Shown: positions 21,690 through 33,289 of the stretch, one piece after another
How positions within the stretch are numbered: the first letter of the stretch is position 1
How the letters are laid out: every line of letters starts with the position of its first letter
Assembly: GCA_017591395.1 (NCBI GenBank)
Contig: WEDG01004629.1
Span: 186,001 to 250,000 of the forward strand
From: Schistocephalus solidus
Taxonomy: Eukaryota; Platyhelminthes; Cestoda; Diphyllobothriidea; Diphyllobothriidae
Direction: 5' to 3'
DNA: 64,000 nucleotides
Notes under the pieces: model-generated
Told to the model about the DNA's origin: nothing
Database searches by the model: none
What the model saw: only the letters and a program-made list of their open reading frames with translations
Program-made: the position numbers and the translations under genes

Positions 21690-23240
21690 CTCCCAATTTG
21701 TGGCATCAAACCGTCTAAATCCTCACGTAATCATATACCAGAAATATGACGACGCAAAAGTAACTATCGATAAACTAGATGTCTCTGCTATCCTGCGTCT
21801 GCAAAACTTTGTCGACAAATATGAACATCTATTTATGTTGCTCAACTCATTATTAGACTCAAAATCGTTGCAAACAGTTAAACAAGCGTACCACAAATAG
21901 AACTGATCATACAAGTAGTCTCATTAGAGGTCACTGATAGGTCCAAACGCAAGTTTAATGTCATTATCCGAAACATCCCCCACTCGGTAAACCCCACACC
22001 ATAAATCCAACAACTCATACACTCGTGTGGGCTAAACATTCGCATAGCTTCCACCAAAAGGCTTAACTCAAGAAGCAAAAATAAGCCAGTGTAAGTGACT
22101 TTCTATTTACAAACCAAAGCCGATCTAGTTCTACAAAACTTTGAAGTAAACCGAACTCTGCTCACCCGAAAAGCATTCATAGGTCCAGACCTCACACCTA
22201 TGCAAAGACGTGAACTTCAGACCAAAGCCACACAGCTCAAACCAGATGTTAATCAAACCGTCTCCTCAGAGGAACCCCAAGCAGGCACTTCCAACGCTGC
22301 GAACTATAATGCAAAGCGTATAAGTCAGGTAGAGCAAAATAATCAGCGTAGTGTCTCCTTAGCCAAACCTTTCGCAAGTTTATCTAATGGTTTTTCTGAC
22401 ACTCATAATACTAATCGAAAAACTGCTTCAGCCGTTAGGAGAGGATGTCAGAATCAAACGAAACAAGCACCTTAAATGCTATAACCTCTCTGGAACAGCT
22501 TGATGACACAAATTCTGGATCCAGTCATGTCACAATATTAGATAGGTATATAAGTGTTACTACTACTCCGCCAACTGAACAACCAGTAACAGAAATTGTC
22601 GACCCAGCAACTCATACAAATCCTATGACGTACGTGTCAATCCCTTCAAGCTCAAAAGATAACCTAATTTGTCTCCCAGTTAGTATTCCTATTTAAAAAG
22701 CTTTATTGAGCACACCATTACTAATAAAAAGTCAAAAATGTCAAACCACGAAATATGAGTGCTCCAAACTCTGCTAACTCTCATAAGACACGAATAAGCT
22801 CTTATAATAACACCTAAACTCCCTCAAATCCAAATGCATGGCATAGGAGTAAACCAACGCACGCTAACCTTTCAAACATAGTTGCAACTAATGGCAACCA
22901 AACCAGTTACCCAGGTCGGCAAAACTTCCCAACAGTAACCCCAGGTATTTACAATAACCGCCCATTTAATCCTCCCCCTCATATGGGGCATAACCTCTTC
23001 AACCAACCCATGCTCTCTAACACCTACACACAACCCATACACTTTAACCCATGCACTCAAATCCCACTACACACTCAACAAATGCACTCTTACCCATTCA
23101 CTCATTTCTCACCATACACATCACCATACCTTCCAACAGTTACACACTTCCCTTTAATTAGCCCATCGCAAAGTCAAAACAGTTTTAGAAATCAGTTTTT
23201 TCACAACAGCTGGCCTCTTCCCTATCCGAAATCCTAAATT
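21690..23240 (+). pseudogene. Orphan LINE ORF1-like gene, broken
   Basis: Successive plus frames carry an ORF1-like protein of the CR1/Jockey sort. An N-terminal helical part (21700-21900) precedes an RRM-like strand KRKFNVIIRNIPHSVNPTP ending in a TAA near 21990. Then LVLQNFEVNRTLLTRKAFIG and PDLTPMQRRELQTKA (22095-22250), the conserved end of this RRM module, lead into a Ser/Thr/Gln-rich stretch and a Pro/His/Tyr-rich C-terminus (22983-23237, with repeated TQ and YP). No endonuclease or RT follows. It differs from ORF1 at 17.6-18.4 kb, so it is another family. Confidence 0.55.
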
Positions 23241-23616
23241 AAAATTAAAATTAAATAGGTTTATTGATTTGGCACTGCTTGAGCGCCGTCAAATCCTTAG
23301 AACGCAGGAAAAAACCTAAAACAAACTCCTCTTTTCATTTAAAAGTTAAGCTTTGGTTTTTTTGTTTGCTTAAATAGCAGTGTTCGAAACGACGAGTAAA
23401 AAACCTGTTTTCCAAGTTTTAGAAATAGCAATAATGAAGTAAAAACAGCTATACAGAATGAAGATGAATGTATCAGGGAAATAATGTTTAGAGTCAAGAC
23501 TAGTCTGTTATTGACGTTCGAGGGTATTCATTTGACAGAGGTAGAAAGGTCTGCGGTCGATTCGAAGGGATAGGTACTTCCAATCAGATGCGAGCGCGAA
23601 TGGAGTTCAATTGTGG
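23241..23616. other. Short AT-rich spacer
   Basis: It begins with AAATTAAAATTAAAATTAAA, which may be the simple-sequence tail of the preceding element. Nothing else was recognised. Confidence 0.3.
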
Positions 23617-24133
23617 GCGTATTTTGCGATTTGCGAGCCGCGGCCGGCTGCAGAAGAGGTGATAACCAGCATTTGTTTAGGGCACCTTTTCTAGCCCCTT
23701 CCTCCGCGAGGAGGCAAGCCGTGCTGTCCCTAAATAGGGCTGCTCGGACATCCCAGACGGCTGCCGATCTCCACTATGGGTCACGGTTTTGTTTTAGTGG
23801 AAGAGCGACCCGAGTTAGCCTGGGCCACCTACGGGCTTGCTGTCGCCCCGTCGTAGGTCTTGTTGAGAGGGGGGAGGTGGGAAGTTCTGGAGTCAGAAAT
23901 ACCGGGTGTGGAGGCACAGACAACACCGGAGACCCTCACCTGGTTTAGCCCGCCGGTCTTGACAGTTGCCCGGGGTGTGGTCGCTGGGAAGAATCCAACT
24001 TTGAGGAGCCACAGGTGAGAGTTTGGTACCAGTTAGAGTTGGTCACAAGAGCATTCACCACCTTTAAGAGACAAAGGGAGCGACCAAATTCTATCTGTGT
24101 GGTGCTACCCCTAACTAGTTCCCCTACACCCCT
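23617..24133 (-). mobile_element. RTE 5'UTR-only copy R4
   Basis: Read on minus from 24133, this matches the 5' ends of the RTE copies at 35394 and 61655 (GGGGTGTAGGGG, ACTAGTTAGGGGTAGCACCAC, then AACTGGTACCAAACTCTCAC). It follows their 5'UTR to about 23617, where homology stops just before the endonuclease (CGCGGCTCGCAAATCGCAAA). So it has a full 5' end but no endonuclease, RT or 3' end. An antisense frame of 111 codons (plus strand, 23613-23948) is open here and in the other two 5'UTRs. Confidence 0.75.
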
Positions 24134-24540
24134 CTTAGTACTACTAATTGCTGAAACACGCGCATTCATTCATGGCTGTTCACAGATGAAAATGCTGTGT
24201 TCGGTTTATCTGGTTTGCTTGATGGGCTGATACATTCAGTCTGTCAGCTATGGACGCTTTAGCTTACGTTGAATGCTAGTTAGTGTGCATGGATGGGGAC
24301 TGAGTAGAGCCGTATGATTTAACATGGTTAGCGGAAAGTATTACAGTATTCATACCCAGAGACCTAGAAAAAGTAAAATTTACGTGAGCTGGCTACTGCT
24401 GTTACATCAATCATATCTACACTCAAAGTAAGGAACTTTTGAGCTGGAAAAGGGTCATAATTCTGAGCCTGATCCAGAGCCTTTTCCTTATTTAAAACCG
24501 TTACTGCTACATCGTTTGGCATAGTTTGTTTTTTTTTCAG
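24134..24540. other. No gene or repeat recognised
   Basis: This is a roughly 400-bp spacer between the RTE 5'UTR fragment and the TIR element. Confidence 0.3.
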
Positions 24541-24790
24541 TAGGACACCGGAATAGGCACCCCCGTAAGTAAGGTGGCTTTGCCAGAGAAATTATGAGAA
24601 GGACTAAATTAGGCTTATTTTAAGTTTAGGGGTAGGATTATGGAGAGTGTGAGGCTTGCGGTTAGGTTTTAGGTTATTTTTAAGCTTAGAATTAGAGTTA
24701 GGGCTGGGATTAGGATATGAGAAAAGGTTTCCATCCTGAAACTTAGCGTTCAACTACCCGTATTTGGGGTTTCTTTTTCCATGTCTCACC
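24541..24790. mobile_element. TIR element with telomere-like core, copy M1
   Basis: The left end TAGGACACCGGAATAGGCAC continues into GTAAGGTGGC. The right end, reverse complemented, reads GAGACATGGAAAAAGAAACC and later TAAGTTTCAGGATGG. These match the ends of the copy at 46072-46436. Between them the plus strand is a degenerate array of TTAGGG-like words (TTTAGGGGTAGG, GGTTAGG, TTAGAGTTAGGG, GGGATTAGGAT). The ends are more diverged than in M2 and M3. Confidence 0.5.
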
Positions 24791-26630
24791 GTTTTTTCCC
24801 TACAGCAAGTGATTATTAATCAGGCACTGGAACGCAGCTGGGCCATAGGCCTGGAAACAAGGAGTGATTCCCAAAGGAAGTTGACTGTGCTGAATTTTTT
24901 ATCTGTCGATGAGTTTTCACTAGATCCGCCTACGGCTCACTGCTGGCTGCTATAGAGGGTATTACTGGGAGAGTTTTGTTGCGTCTATAAAATGTTCACC
25001 GGTCTGCTTAACAGTCAGACGCCACAAAAGGTCAGTAGCCTTTGTGTAGCACCTAGAAGGCTACTGAACGTTGAGCCTGTTATCTTGCTAAAGGCTGAAG
25101 TTGCGGACTGTGAACTCTTCAGTATAAATGCGCCCTCAGAGGTGGTGCCTCGGATTCGACCTACCTATCTGCCTTTCTCACCCCTTCCGTCCTCTCCCTC
25201 CGTTGCTTACCCACCCAACCACCTTCAACTATTCCTTAAACCGGATTAGTCGGTGGCGATAAACTTTTTCTTCTGTTTCAATGCTTTTTACATGGAGTTA
25301 TGCCTCATGCAGGCCGTAATCATCGGGTCTACCAGTAGTCTTTAACAGTGGATGCCGAGTAGACCTCGACAGTAACGAGGTACACCCCACCTCCAACTTA
25401 AACCTCAGAGAAACGCTCCCGGGCATTATTGTAGTCCCAATTGAGCTGTGTGACAGAACGTTGCATGTCGCCATTCGCTTCCTTATCGCCAACCTGTCTT
25501 CCCTCACTCAACGAATATAAACGTTTCGATGTGAAAATTGCTCTTCCACCTTAGTCACCTGTTCATTTATGTCCAAAGGAAAAGCTGGTCATTATCGCGG
25601 AGCTTTTACCTCAGCATCCAAGGATCCAGCACAGTGGAGCTTCTCGGTCTCTACACCAGCGCTAGGGGAGGTAGCGTACCTCATGCAACGCCAATCAAAG
25701 TTCTGAACTGTGATTTTGACTTGAATGGGGTTGGGGTATTTGGAAGCATGATCGTAATCCCCAGTTATCTCAGTCATGATAGGCTGCCCGGTTTTTCATG
25801 CGTGTCCTGTTCGCCGCTTGCAGTAATCACAAGCTAAACATCGTTTATGGAAGAAAATCGTTTCATGTACTCATTTTTTAGCATAGGATTTCTTCTTCTT
25901 CCTCCTCGACTCTTATACTAGAATAACGGGAATTTCGCAGTTTAAAAATATTTGTAAGTGGGAGTTTTTAAGACCATTAATTATCGGTTGCATTCATCTG
26001 TTTATGAATGCTATGCGAAAAGTTACGAATTATACAGTTTTTATTTTGGTAACCTTAACCGCAAATGAAAAACAGGGTCAGTTCAAAACTATTTAGGAAT
26101 TGGAAAACTCATTTAAAACTGAAAAATATATTTTATTCAATAAGAAAATTTGAAGAAGACATAAGTTGCTATAAAATTATCGCAGGATAGGCTGTCTTTA
26201 TACATGCTTGCCAAAAAATATATAGGGGCAGTAGAAAACTGTGGGAGAATACATGCAAATTAAGTAGTCATTTAAGTAAGTGTGATGTTTACTAGAGGCC
26301 TGAATGGCATGCATTCAAGATTCCGCATCGTGTTGTGACCAAACTATCCTTGTTACTATGCCACATAATGCTCAGTAATGCTTTCTACTCAAAATCGCCT
26401 TGCACAATTTTGGTAGGTCTTTTCATGCGATGCGCCATGGCAGGTGTCAGAGGTTACGATGGCTCCTGTTACCCGTCTTACGAACCCCTTGCAACTCGGC
26501 CCCAAAAGTACCACTGTACTTTCTGCATGTTTCATGAACCGATTTTGCTAGAAGTACCCATTAGCATACGACTGTTGCAAGCAGCCCACCGTCCCTGTTG
26601 TGGACGGCGTAGACTTTTCCGCGGAGCTTT
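24791..26630. other. No gene recognised
   Basis: About 1.8 kb with several open frames of 60-100 codons on both strands (for example 25538-25837). None has a motif I recognise or a partner elsewhere in the window. The last part (about 26335-26640) may be body sequence of the element whose tail lies at 26640. Confidence 0.3.
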
Positions 26631-26639
26631 CATCATCAA

Positions 26640-26700
26640 GCAGTAATGATGGGGCCCTCTGGGCCTTAAATATACAATTTATTTATTTATTATATATTTT
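26640..26700 (+). repeat. LINE/SINE 3' tail (second copy of the tail at 15417)
   Basis: AATGATGGGGCCCTCTGGGC, CTTAAATATACAATTTATTT and ATTTATTA form a sequence almost identical to the minus strand at 15417-15476, ending in an ATTT-type tail. The upstream frame reads FSAELSSSSSNDGALWALN, and NNGALWALN is also read in the other copy, so the repeat extends at least a few codons upstream. The full element is not identified. Confidence 0.6.
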
Positions 26701-27954
26701 TGAGCGTCTTAAGTTACCGTGGCCAGCGCCAGTCGCAGAGGCCTCTCGGGCTATTTTTAGTAGCAGTCGGGACTAACTCACGCAGCTGGCGCACCCGATG
26801 CCTGAGTGCCACCGTGGTCTTGGGACCGCCAATTTTTCGTGGAGCGAGGGGGATGAGAAGGTGGAGCGGAGAGTGGACGTCTGCCGGTCACGCCTTCCCC
26901 TGTACACCGGTAAAAAAAAATAAGAGAAATGAGGACAGCTTACGAGAGGTGGACGAGCCCGCATGGTCTGTAGAGTAAATCTAGACAACAGATGTCTTCT
27001 GACATGGGCTCCAACACTTGCGATAGTTTGCAAGCTCTTCGGGGTGCAGTGAGCTCCCTACACCCGTGGACAGCAGTAGGAAGTGCAGTTTCTAATCATG
27101 CTTACAGCAAAAGTGTCGAAGACAGCCCTCAGAGTAGCTCAGAAACAGACTTAAGTGCCTTCTGATAATGCCAGTCGGGCAGTCTCGTTCATTCGTTTTA
27201 CTAGAGTCCACACTGTTACTATAGTCTGTATACTATAGTCTATATATATACTATAGTCTGTATTGTTATTATAGTCTGTAGATTTGAAGCACGTATCTAC
27301 GACTGACTGCACCACCGTGGAATGCTAGGCTGGTCAAAGTCTGATTATCCTCTAAAGAGGCCTAATACTTTCCGGATATTTAAGCATTAATGGTAATCTG
27401 GGCGGGAAGTGCAATTTCATTGACCTGAAGCTGGACACTGGGGTGAGTGACATGAATTGTATGAAGGTTTCAAACGACGTCAACCTCTGCACCCAGGCGG
27501 CTTGACTCGGGCTTACCACTGGAACGGAGAGCACCGCCGGCCCACGCAAGATGACTTCAATGTTGACTTTCCTCATTTGGCATGCCAACTGACGAGCTAA
27601 CTCGATCCTAATCGGACCGACGATCAGATCGCAATGCCCCCTTTTTACTGTAGTCGTTTGTGTGGTCCCACTTCTGTCAGCTTCCCAGGCACCTCCTGAA
27701 AGATTGGTTCGGGTGGAATTAAGGACCAGAGCGTATGTGATGACAGTAGAGGTGTGATTGAAGTCTCGTACGTCAGTGCCTCAGAGCTCATCTACCGTAT
27801 AAGATGCTACGCAAGTATCTCTTGCTGTGCAACACCCACGCGCTAGGCACCAGCATGTACTCAAAGAAGACTGGCAGTTACCGTCTGAAACGTAGGCGGG
27901 TATACAGAATTCTACTGGACTTACACTTGCGCGATCGGATTTGGACAGCTGTAA
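26701..27954. other. Unassigned sequence with a short ACTATAGTCT tandem
   Basis: No gene was recognised. At 27205-27290 the words ACTATAGTCTGTA and ACTATAGTCTATA repeat four times with TA-rich spacers; each contains the palindrome ACTATAGT. This looks like a local minisatellite. Confidence 0.4.
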
Positions 27955-28097
27955 GAGAAAAATCAGTAGAGTGATATTACCGACAAATACAAAAGAGCCA
28001 GTCATACCCGATCACAGGTATTGCGGCACCCAAGGTTCGAATTCGCGACCTGTTGGTTAGAAGTTCAAACACTCTAACCCACTGCGCCACGAGCTCG
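27955..28097 (-). repeat. tRNA-derived SINE copy (B)
   Basis: On minus from 28097 the head reads GAGCTCGTGGCGCAGTGGG (A box TGGCGCAGTGG), then after about 35 bases CAGGTCGCGAATTCGAACC (B box). A diverged body ends with TTTGTCGGTAATATCACTCT. There is no foldable acceptor stem, so it is a SINE head and not a tRNA gene. Just outside the head, the motif GAATATTAACAATGGTA (plus strand, 28120-28137) is also next to the SINE at 52100. Confidence 0.65.
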
Positions 28098-28919
28098 TTG
28101 CCTCATTGGATTCTATTAGGAATATTAACAATGGTAGATAGATACTGATCGATTGGCTAAGGGATTCACTCGTTCCCTTGTGTCTTGGTGCTCACTTTCG
28201 AGTCCCACCGGCACCGCAAAGTGTCTATTAATATAGGAGGAATAGAAATTCTGCCCATACCGTTGGTCAATCTGCGGCTGTTGGTGGGGCTCTAGAGTGA
28301 GTCCCAAGGCACAATTGGACGAGTGACTCCCATAATAGTTCGGTCAACGCCAGACTACCATAGGCAAAGAAGTGTTCAACTCTCTAACCTATGGTCTCAT
28401 AGGTTTCTACTAGGAAGGCGTCAGGAGTTTAGCAGCTTTTTCTAAAACATAGCTACAGCAGAAATAGCCTGCTTGCCAGAAATGGTCGCTCCCGGGCCTC
28501 TAGTGTGGGTGACAGCGCGTTGTGATTATTAATTGCTGGTGGTTAGGCGACCGCCCACAAGGACTGCAGGCTGTAAGGGTTTGTATTCCGTCGAAGTTAG
28601 ATGGCGTGGTGGAGGGCATGCCCTCGTGAGAAGCGAACTAGTGTAAGTGGAGATGCAGTACTCCTTGGGGGGGGGGGGAGAATTCGACGACAACTTCCAG
28701 GCAAGATTTTAGCTCATGCTCGTAGGAACTGTCACGCCACGTGGCCCTTCTGTACAAAGGCTCATCCTTCAATGCAGGTACGGGGAGTTGGAAAAGCCGG
28801 ACAAAAACCCCCGCTGATAAGAGATGCTGTGCTCGTCCTACCGTATATTTTCAGAATAGTTTCCTTCTAAACCCGCAAGCACTCTCGGATATTCCTTGCT
28901 GTCAGTGTGACAACATGGC
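28098..28919. other. Unassigned sequence with a G homopolymer
   Basis: No gene was recognised. A G run of about 12-13 bases lies near 28665-28678. The first 40 bp share GAATATTAACAATGGTA with the flank of the SINE at 51915-52100. Confidence 0.35.
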
Positions 28920-29102
28920 CGGGAAACGAGATGCAGTACCGAATAAGGCAAGGGGCACTGGGAAGGCCATTTATGACTCGTTAGTGGTCAACAGTCAGCC
29001 ATACCCAACCCCCAAGTTTAAAAGCCCGGGATTAGATCTCAAACTCCTTTGGACATTTGAAGGTCAAGTAGTCCAGCTTTATACTACTGAACCACGGGTC
29101 CT
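28920..29102 (-). repeat. tRNA-derived SINE copy (C), degenerate
   Basis: On minus from 29102 the head reads GACCCGTGGTTCAGTAGTAT. The A box is recognisable, while the B-box part, GATCTAATCCCGGGC, is decayed. A body follows with GGGTTGGGTATGGCTGAC and GCCTTATTCGGTACTGCAT, aligning with the body of the copies at 39054 and 51915. This is the oldest-looking copy of the family. Confidence 0.45.
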
Positions 29103-30021
29103 TTGTCCTATTGGTTACTCTCGGGATTATTAGATAAGATGGGGAAAAATGTTCACAGAATACTCGACGAACGCATCCCGTTACGCCTCGGAGCCCTTAC
29201 AGGCCTTCCTGTATCGATCTATAATTATATAGGATGGAAAACCGTCCAAAACCAGAAAAGAGGTTTTCATGGACCCTCCTGCAGGCTGAGCACAAGCATT
29301 CCAAATTCACCTGTGAGTGGTATTCACCAATCTCTCTCCCACGTAATATCAAATATTGGCGTTTCGGTTTGCCGTTGGGTAACTGTGGATGGAAACTATG
29401 CCCGAAAAGGCCACCATTCAAGTCTCACACGTCTCCTTTGGTAAGCCACCTGGATAAAAATTTTAATGGATAGCAATGCCTTAACTTAGTGGTAGAATCA
29501 CACTCGGTACAGCTGACGCAGTATTCTATTGCAGGATTCGGGTGACTCACGTTGAAGTTGTAATGGAGTTGGCGTCTGAACGCAGGCGTACAAAGCCAAC
29601 CCCCTTCTCCTCCCCTGTTCTCCCATGGCATTCTGCTTTCCAGCGAAACTCCAGATTCGGGACGTGCATTTGGCGGGTATGATCGAAGATCTGCAACAAC
29701 AAACCATGTTCACGCCACCAACCCCTACGAATGATTTAGATCTGTCCATAACGATGCCGGAAACAGAACGAGAAACTTCCCTTTGACGATATTATCTATT
29801 AGAAAAAAAAGGTTTAGAAACCTTACTCTCTAGTAAAGTATACTTTTATCTGCGCCAGTATTTCCATCGGAATATCAAACTTGATAAGAGATTAACTCAG
29901 CCGGTTTTTAGACAGAGTCTGCTGGAGAAGGCAAATGTTCTTTGGTCGCTGGACAGCCGCGTGTTTGCGGTCTTAAATAAACAAGACCACCGGCGGAGAA
30001 GCAGAATAGGATTAATTATTT
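29103..30021. other. No gene recognised
   Basis: About 900 bp with overlapping open frames of up to about 113 codons and no recognised motif or repeat partner. Confidence 0.3.
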
Positions 30022-30350
30022 GGCTCCCTTAATAGGACGTGGGAATAGAAATTCCCCGCACAGGTAATAAAGGTGGCTTGATTCCAAGAAGGATAAATAC
30101 ACCCAGCTCCTTATCCTAACACAAACCATAGCGTGATCCTAAACCCAAATTATGCAGTTAAATCGACCCCTAAGCTGAATCCAAAATTTAGCCCAAACTT
30201 ACCTAAACGCTAAACCTAACCCGAGTCTTAAAGCAAACCTTAAACGTAACCATCATCCTAATCATAAGACTTACCCCCATTTCCCTGGCATTTGGCGCCA
30301 AGACACCTATTTTGCGATCGGCTCCTGTTCTCGGTCCAGCTTAGGCGGTC
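30022..30350. mobile_element. TIR element with telomere-like core, copy M2
   Basis: The left end GGCTCCCTTAATAGGACGTG and the reverse complement of the right end GACCGCCTAAGCTGGACCGA match each other and the ends of M3 (GACCGCCTAAAAAGGACACG). Subterminal blocks AAAATAGGTGTCTTGGCGCC (right end, reverse complement) and GGTGGCTTGATTCCAAGAA (left end) also match M3. The core is a degenerate CCCTAA array on plus (CCTAACAC, CCTAAACCC, CTAAACCTAACCC), so the element is inverted relative to M1 and M3. There is no open frame, which suits a non-autonomous DNA element. The transposase source is unknown. Confidence 0.65.
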
Positions 30351-32394
30351 ATATAAGTTATTCTTACCCAATTATCTCCTTCGAAAATGCAAAGGGTCAA
30401 TTAGGAGATGTATTTGAGCAGACGACGGTGGGGCTCGAGCCCCAAGGCAGAGTGGAACGGGTAAGTTCTGGGAGTTGTTCACCAACGAAAGATGACCGCC
30501 CGCTCGAGAACGATAAACCTAACTACACTTTTATATGCATAACGGTTGTTTCTCTAAAGCAGAATAGCTTTCGTTGACGCAGACTGGGTAGCCGTGCGGC
30601 AAAGTGACCCCTCATCCGTTATGTCCTGAACAGCATAAATAGAGAAAGACCTGAAGGACATTCTGCAATACCTTCCAAGCAGTGAAACGCGCAGGATTTT
30701 CAAAATGAACCACCATATTCTTCACACATTCACCCATGGACACCAACTCAATTACATGCAGAAAATTCCACGTAATAAATCGGAGTTGTTTTTTGTCTAC
30801 TGAACGATATTCTCGTAAAGATGAAAATTTGCATTATTTTGAAGTAAAATAAAGATTTTTGCTAACTTCATGACTTTAAATTCGTTTGTCGTTGAACTAT
30901 AGTTCACGGAAAATTTCTGACAGACAATTGCCTGCAGATAAAATACAGACTACCATGACTCCGCCTCGGCTGCCATAGACACAACAAGAACGACAAGGAC
31001 ACAAAGAACGTCTGTAGACAAAGCGGACTTCACTAAGATGGACAACACCTGATATACGGCAGAAGCTTTATAATCAAGACTATTAATCCTAGTACTTTTT
31101 TAGGATGCCGAAGCGGCGTCGTTCTACCGCTTTTTACATGCTACCTTCATTTTCAGCAACGATCAAAGGTCCTTTGCTTCTGCGAATAAAATTTCTCGAT
31201 GATTATGCGATTACTGACGAGGTTGTCAGTTAGTTAATCCGTCAAGTACAGGAGAAACCAACTCGCCCGTTTTAAGTTGGGTGTGGGGGTGAGAATGAAT
31301 CCCCCCGAGCTTTTCACTACTCCAACATTGTTCATCTCTCTTAGTTCTAAGAGCATTGCAATGTTTTCGGTAGTTATGGGAAATCCGTTCCAGGAATGGC
31401 TTCGAGAAGCTTTTACTGAGGAGAGCACCTCGAGAAAAGAGAGGTAATTTAGATTCAGTGAAAAGCACAATTCCTAAATATGATTATACGTTCGGGAGAC
31501 TGCTGAGCGAGGTCCGTGTGGGCCTACATCTAAATTTCCTAGCTGAACCCGACTGGTACCCCAGCACTCCAAACAAGAAAAATGCCTGAGATGTATCGTG
31601 GACGGGGTGGGTGAAATTCGATTTTCCATAGAAGTATTGACTGTGCTAATTGACGAATACCAGATTGAATGCCTCATATGCAAGCCCTGTACCTATGGTA
31701 GACTTTCAGACCGGGATGAAACACACGCATCTGTTGCGTTTGCAACCTCCAAAGCGAGGACGATTCACGCAGGCAATTTAAGAAGGTCCGAATGAACAAC
31801 AGTGTAGTGAGGTGGGTAGGATTTTTGCTGTCCAAAATTGCGTCATATTTACGGGTGCATGTTGCCTGCTGAAACAAAATGCTCTACGTTACTGCATATC
31901 GACGAAGCATTGTAAAGGCAGGTGTCATAACCGTCTCTGATTGAACCGCCATGTCCTCGCTGCTGTCATGGAGAAAACCAACTGCGGTCCTCTTTCCTTG
32001 GCTTCAGTTGACACGGCGAAATCACCAACTCTATCAATATCATAAGCTGGGTCAACATTTATCTTGAATAGTAAGTGTTCACGATAGCAGATTAAATAAC
32101 CTACATAGGAATTAATTAGTACTATGTAAAAAGCTCGATCCCAGATATATGCATGCCCATGGAAAACTGTGGTTCTCATTGTAACTCCACACGCCGAGCT
32201 GCTTATCAATACCTAGACAACATCGTCTTCAATGGAGTAATCTCAAAGCAGTTTTTCAGCAGGCTGCATTAAGGTAAAAATGGTCACAAGATGGCAATTA
32301 GCAAGATCGGTACATATAACGGTTAAATTTGAGAGCGGATGATAAGGCTTTCAAATTTTCAAAGACAAAGGCAAGCTACAAGATTTATAGGCCA
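30351..32394. other. No gene recognised
   Basis: About 2 kb of unassigned sequence. Open frames reach about 94 codons on either strand (for example 31226-31468 and 31925-32209) but have no recognised motif. Confidence 0.3.
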
Positions 32395-32580
32395 TCAATT
32401 TTGATCATGTCTACCGTATGCTCCACAACAGCAAAGTGGTACAGGGACGGTGAGTTGCGCTGGATTATAATGAGAGTAGACTTTCACTGCATCTACCTCA
32501 CCCTCTGTTCCACTCCCCATCTGGGTCTGGTGTCAAGACAGAGTCAAGAAGACCGGAGATGGGAGAGGAAATCAACCGGG
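32395..32580 (-). repeat. Solitary RTE 3' end
   Basis: The plus sequence GTCTACCGTATGCTCCACAA, GGGACGGTGAGTTGCGC and GTGTCAAGACAGAGTCAAGA is the reverse complement of the 3' terminal ~185 bp of the RTE family, seen in full at 33184-33370 (minus) and 21325-21515 (plus). It is either a very short 5'-truncated insertion or a SINE using the RTE 3' end. Confidence 0.75.
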
Positions 32581-33115
32581 CACATAACCAAACACTATCA
32601 TTGGACATGCCCTCATTGGCAAGATTTATTTCAGTAATCAATCAAACTCACAAAGCACGCGAACGACGATGCTCACTGTGTGAACCTCGGGGGGAGCGCA
32701 GCATCGAGGGCTGGCACGTGATGGCAGGCTTGCGCAGCACCTGACGCGCGCTCTCCTCCCTCGGCCACCTTGATCCGGTTGCAAGATACAGCTGGGACGA
32801 CCTGCGGCAGGATAGGGCTAAGTGGCCGACCAAACTACACAATCCACCTTCGCGTGCCACACATGGCTTGGTCCGCGCACGATGGACCAAGTTTTCGCGA
32901 AAACAGGAGGCCACATGTGGCACTTGCACTAAGATAGGATGCGACCGACATAGACCAAACTTTTGCTATGCTTCGTGTATGTTCGAGAACAAAATAATAT
33001 TAGCAAGCTTATCGGTATTTAGTTGCATTGATGGCCTACCGTTTCTGCTCATAGGAAGCGTTGATTTTCAGCGGAAGAAGAAGAAGTAAAGAAGGAAAAA
33101 ATACGAAAGTGGATG
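32581..33115. other. Mostly unassigned; possible decayed RTE 3' end
   Basis: Around 32700-32800 the plus strand (GGCTTGCGCAGCACCTGACG then CTCTCCTCCCTCGGCCACC) resembles the reverse complement of the RTE 3'UTR, but with many differences. No gene was recognised. Confidence 0.3.
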
Positions 33116-33116
33116 G

Positions 33117-33150
<34 letters not shown>

Positions 33151-33182
33151 AATGATGATGATGATGATGAGGATGATGATGG
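33116..33182. repeat. (GAT)n microsatellite, tail of RTE copy R1
   Basis: About 67 bp of near-perfect GAT repeats on plus (CAT/ATC on minus), directly next to the 3' end of the minus-strand RTE copy. RTE elements typically end in short tandem repeats, so this is most simply the element's own tail, expanded. Confidence 0.8.
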
Positions 33183-33289
33183 CAGTTCGACCGTCGATTT
33201 CGACTATGTCCACCGTATGCTCCACACCAGGTGGTGCAGGGACGGTGACTTGCGCCTGAATTAGTTTTAAGTGATAGTAGCCTTGCGCT

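Noticed and set aside
24600..24720. A real chromosome end or telomere
   Set aside because: The TTAGGG words are degenerate, internal and bounded by element ends, and three such sites occur in the window.
28021..28097. Genuine tRNA gene
   Set aside because: The A and B boxes are present here and at 39054 and 52100, but acceptor stems do not pair and SINE body sequence follows, so these are SINE heads.
33061..33264. Poly-Asp protein
   Set aside because: It is a translation of the GAT microsatellite at the RTE tail.
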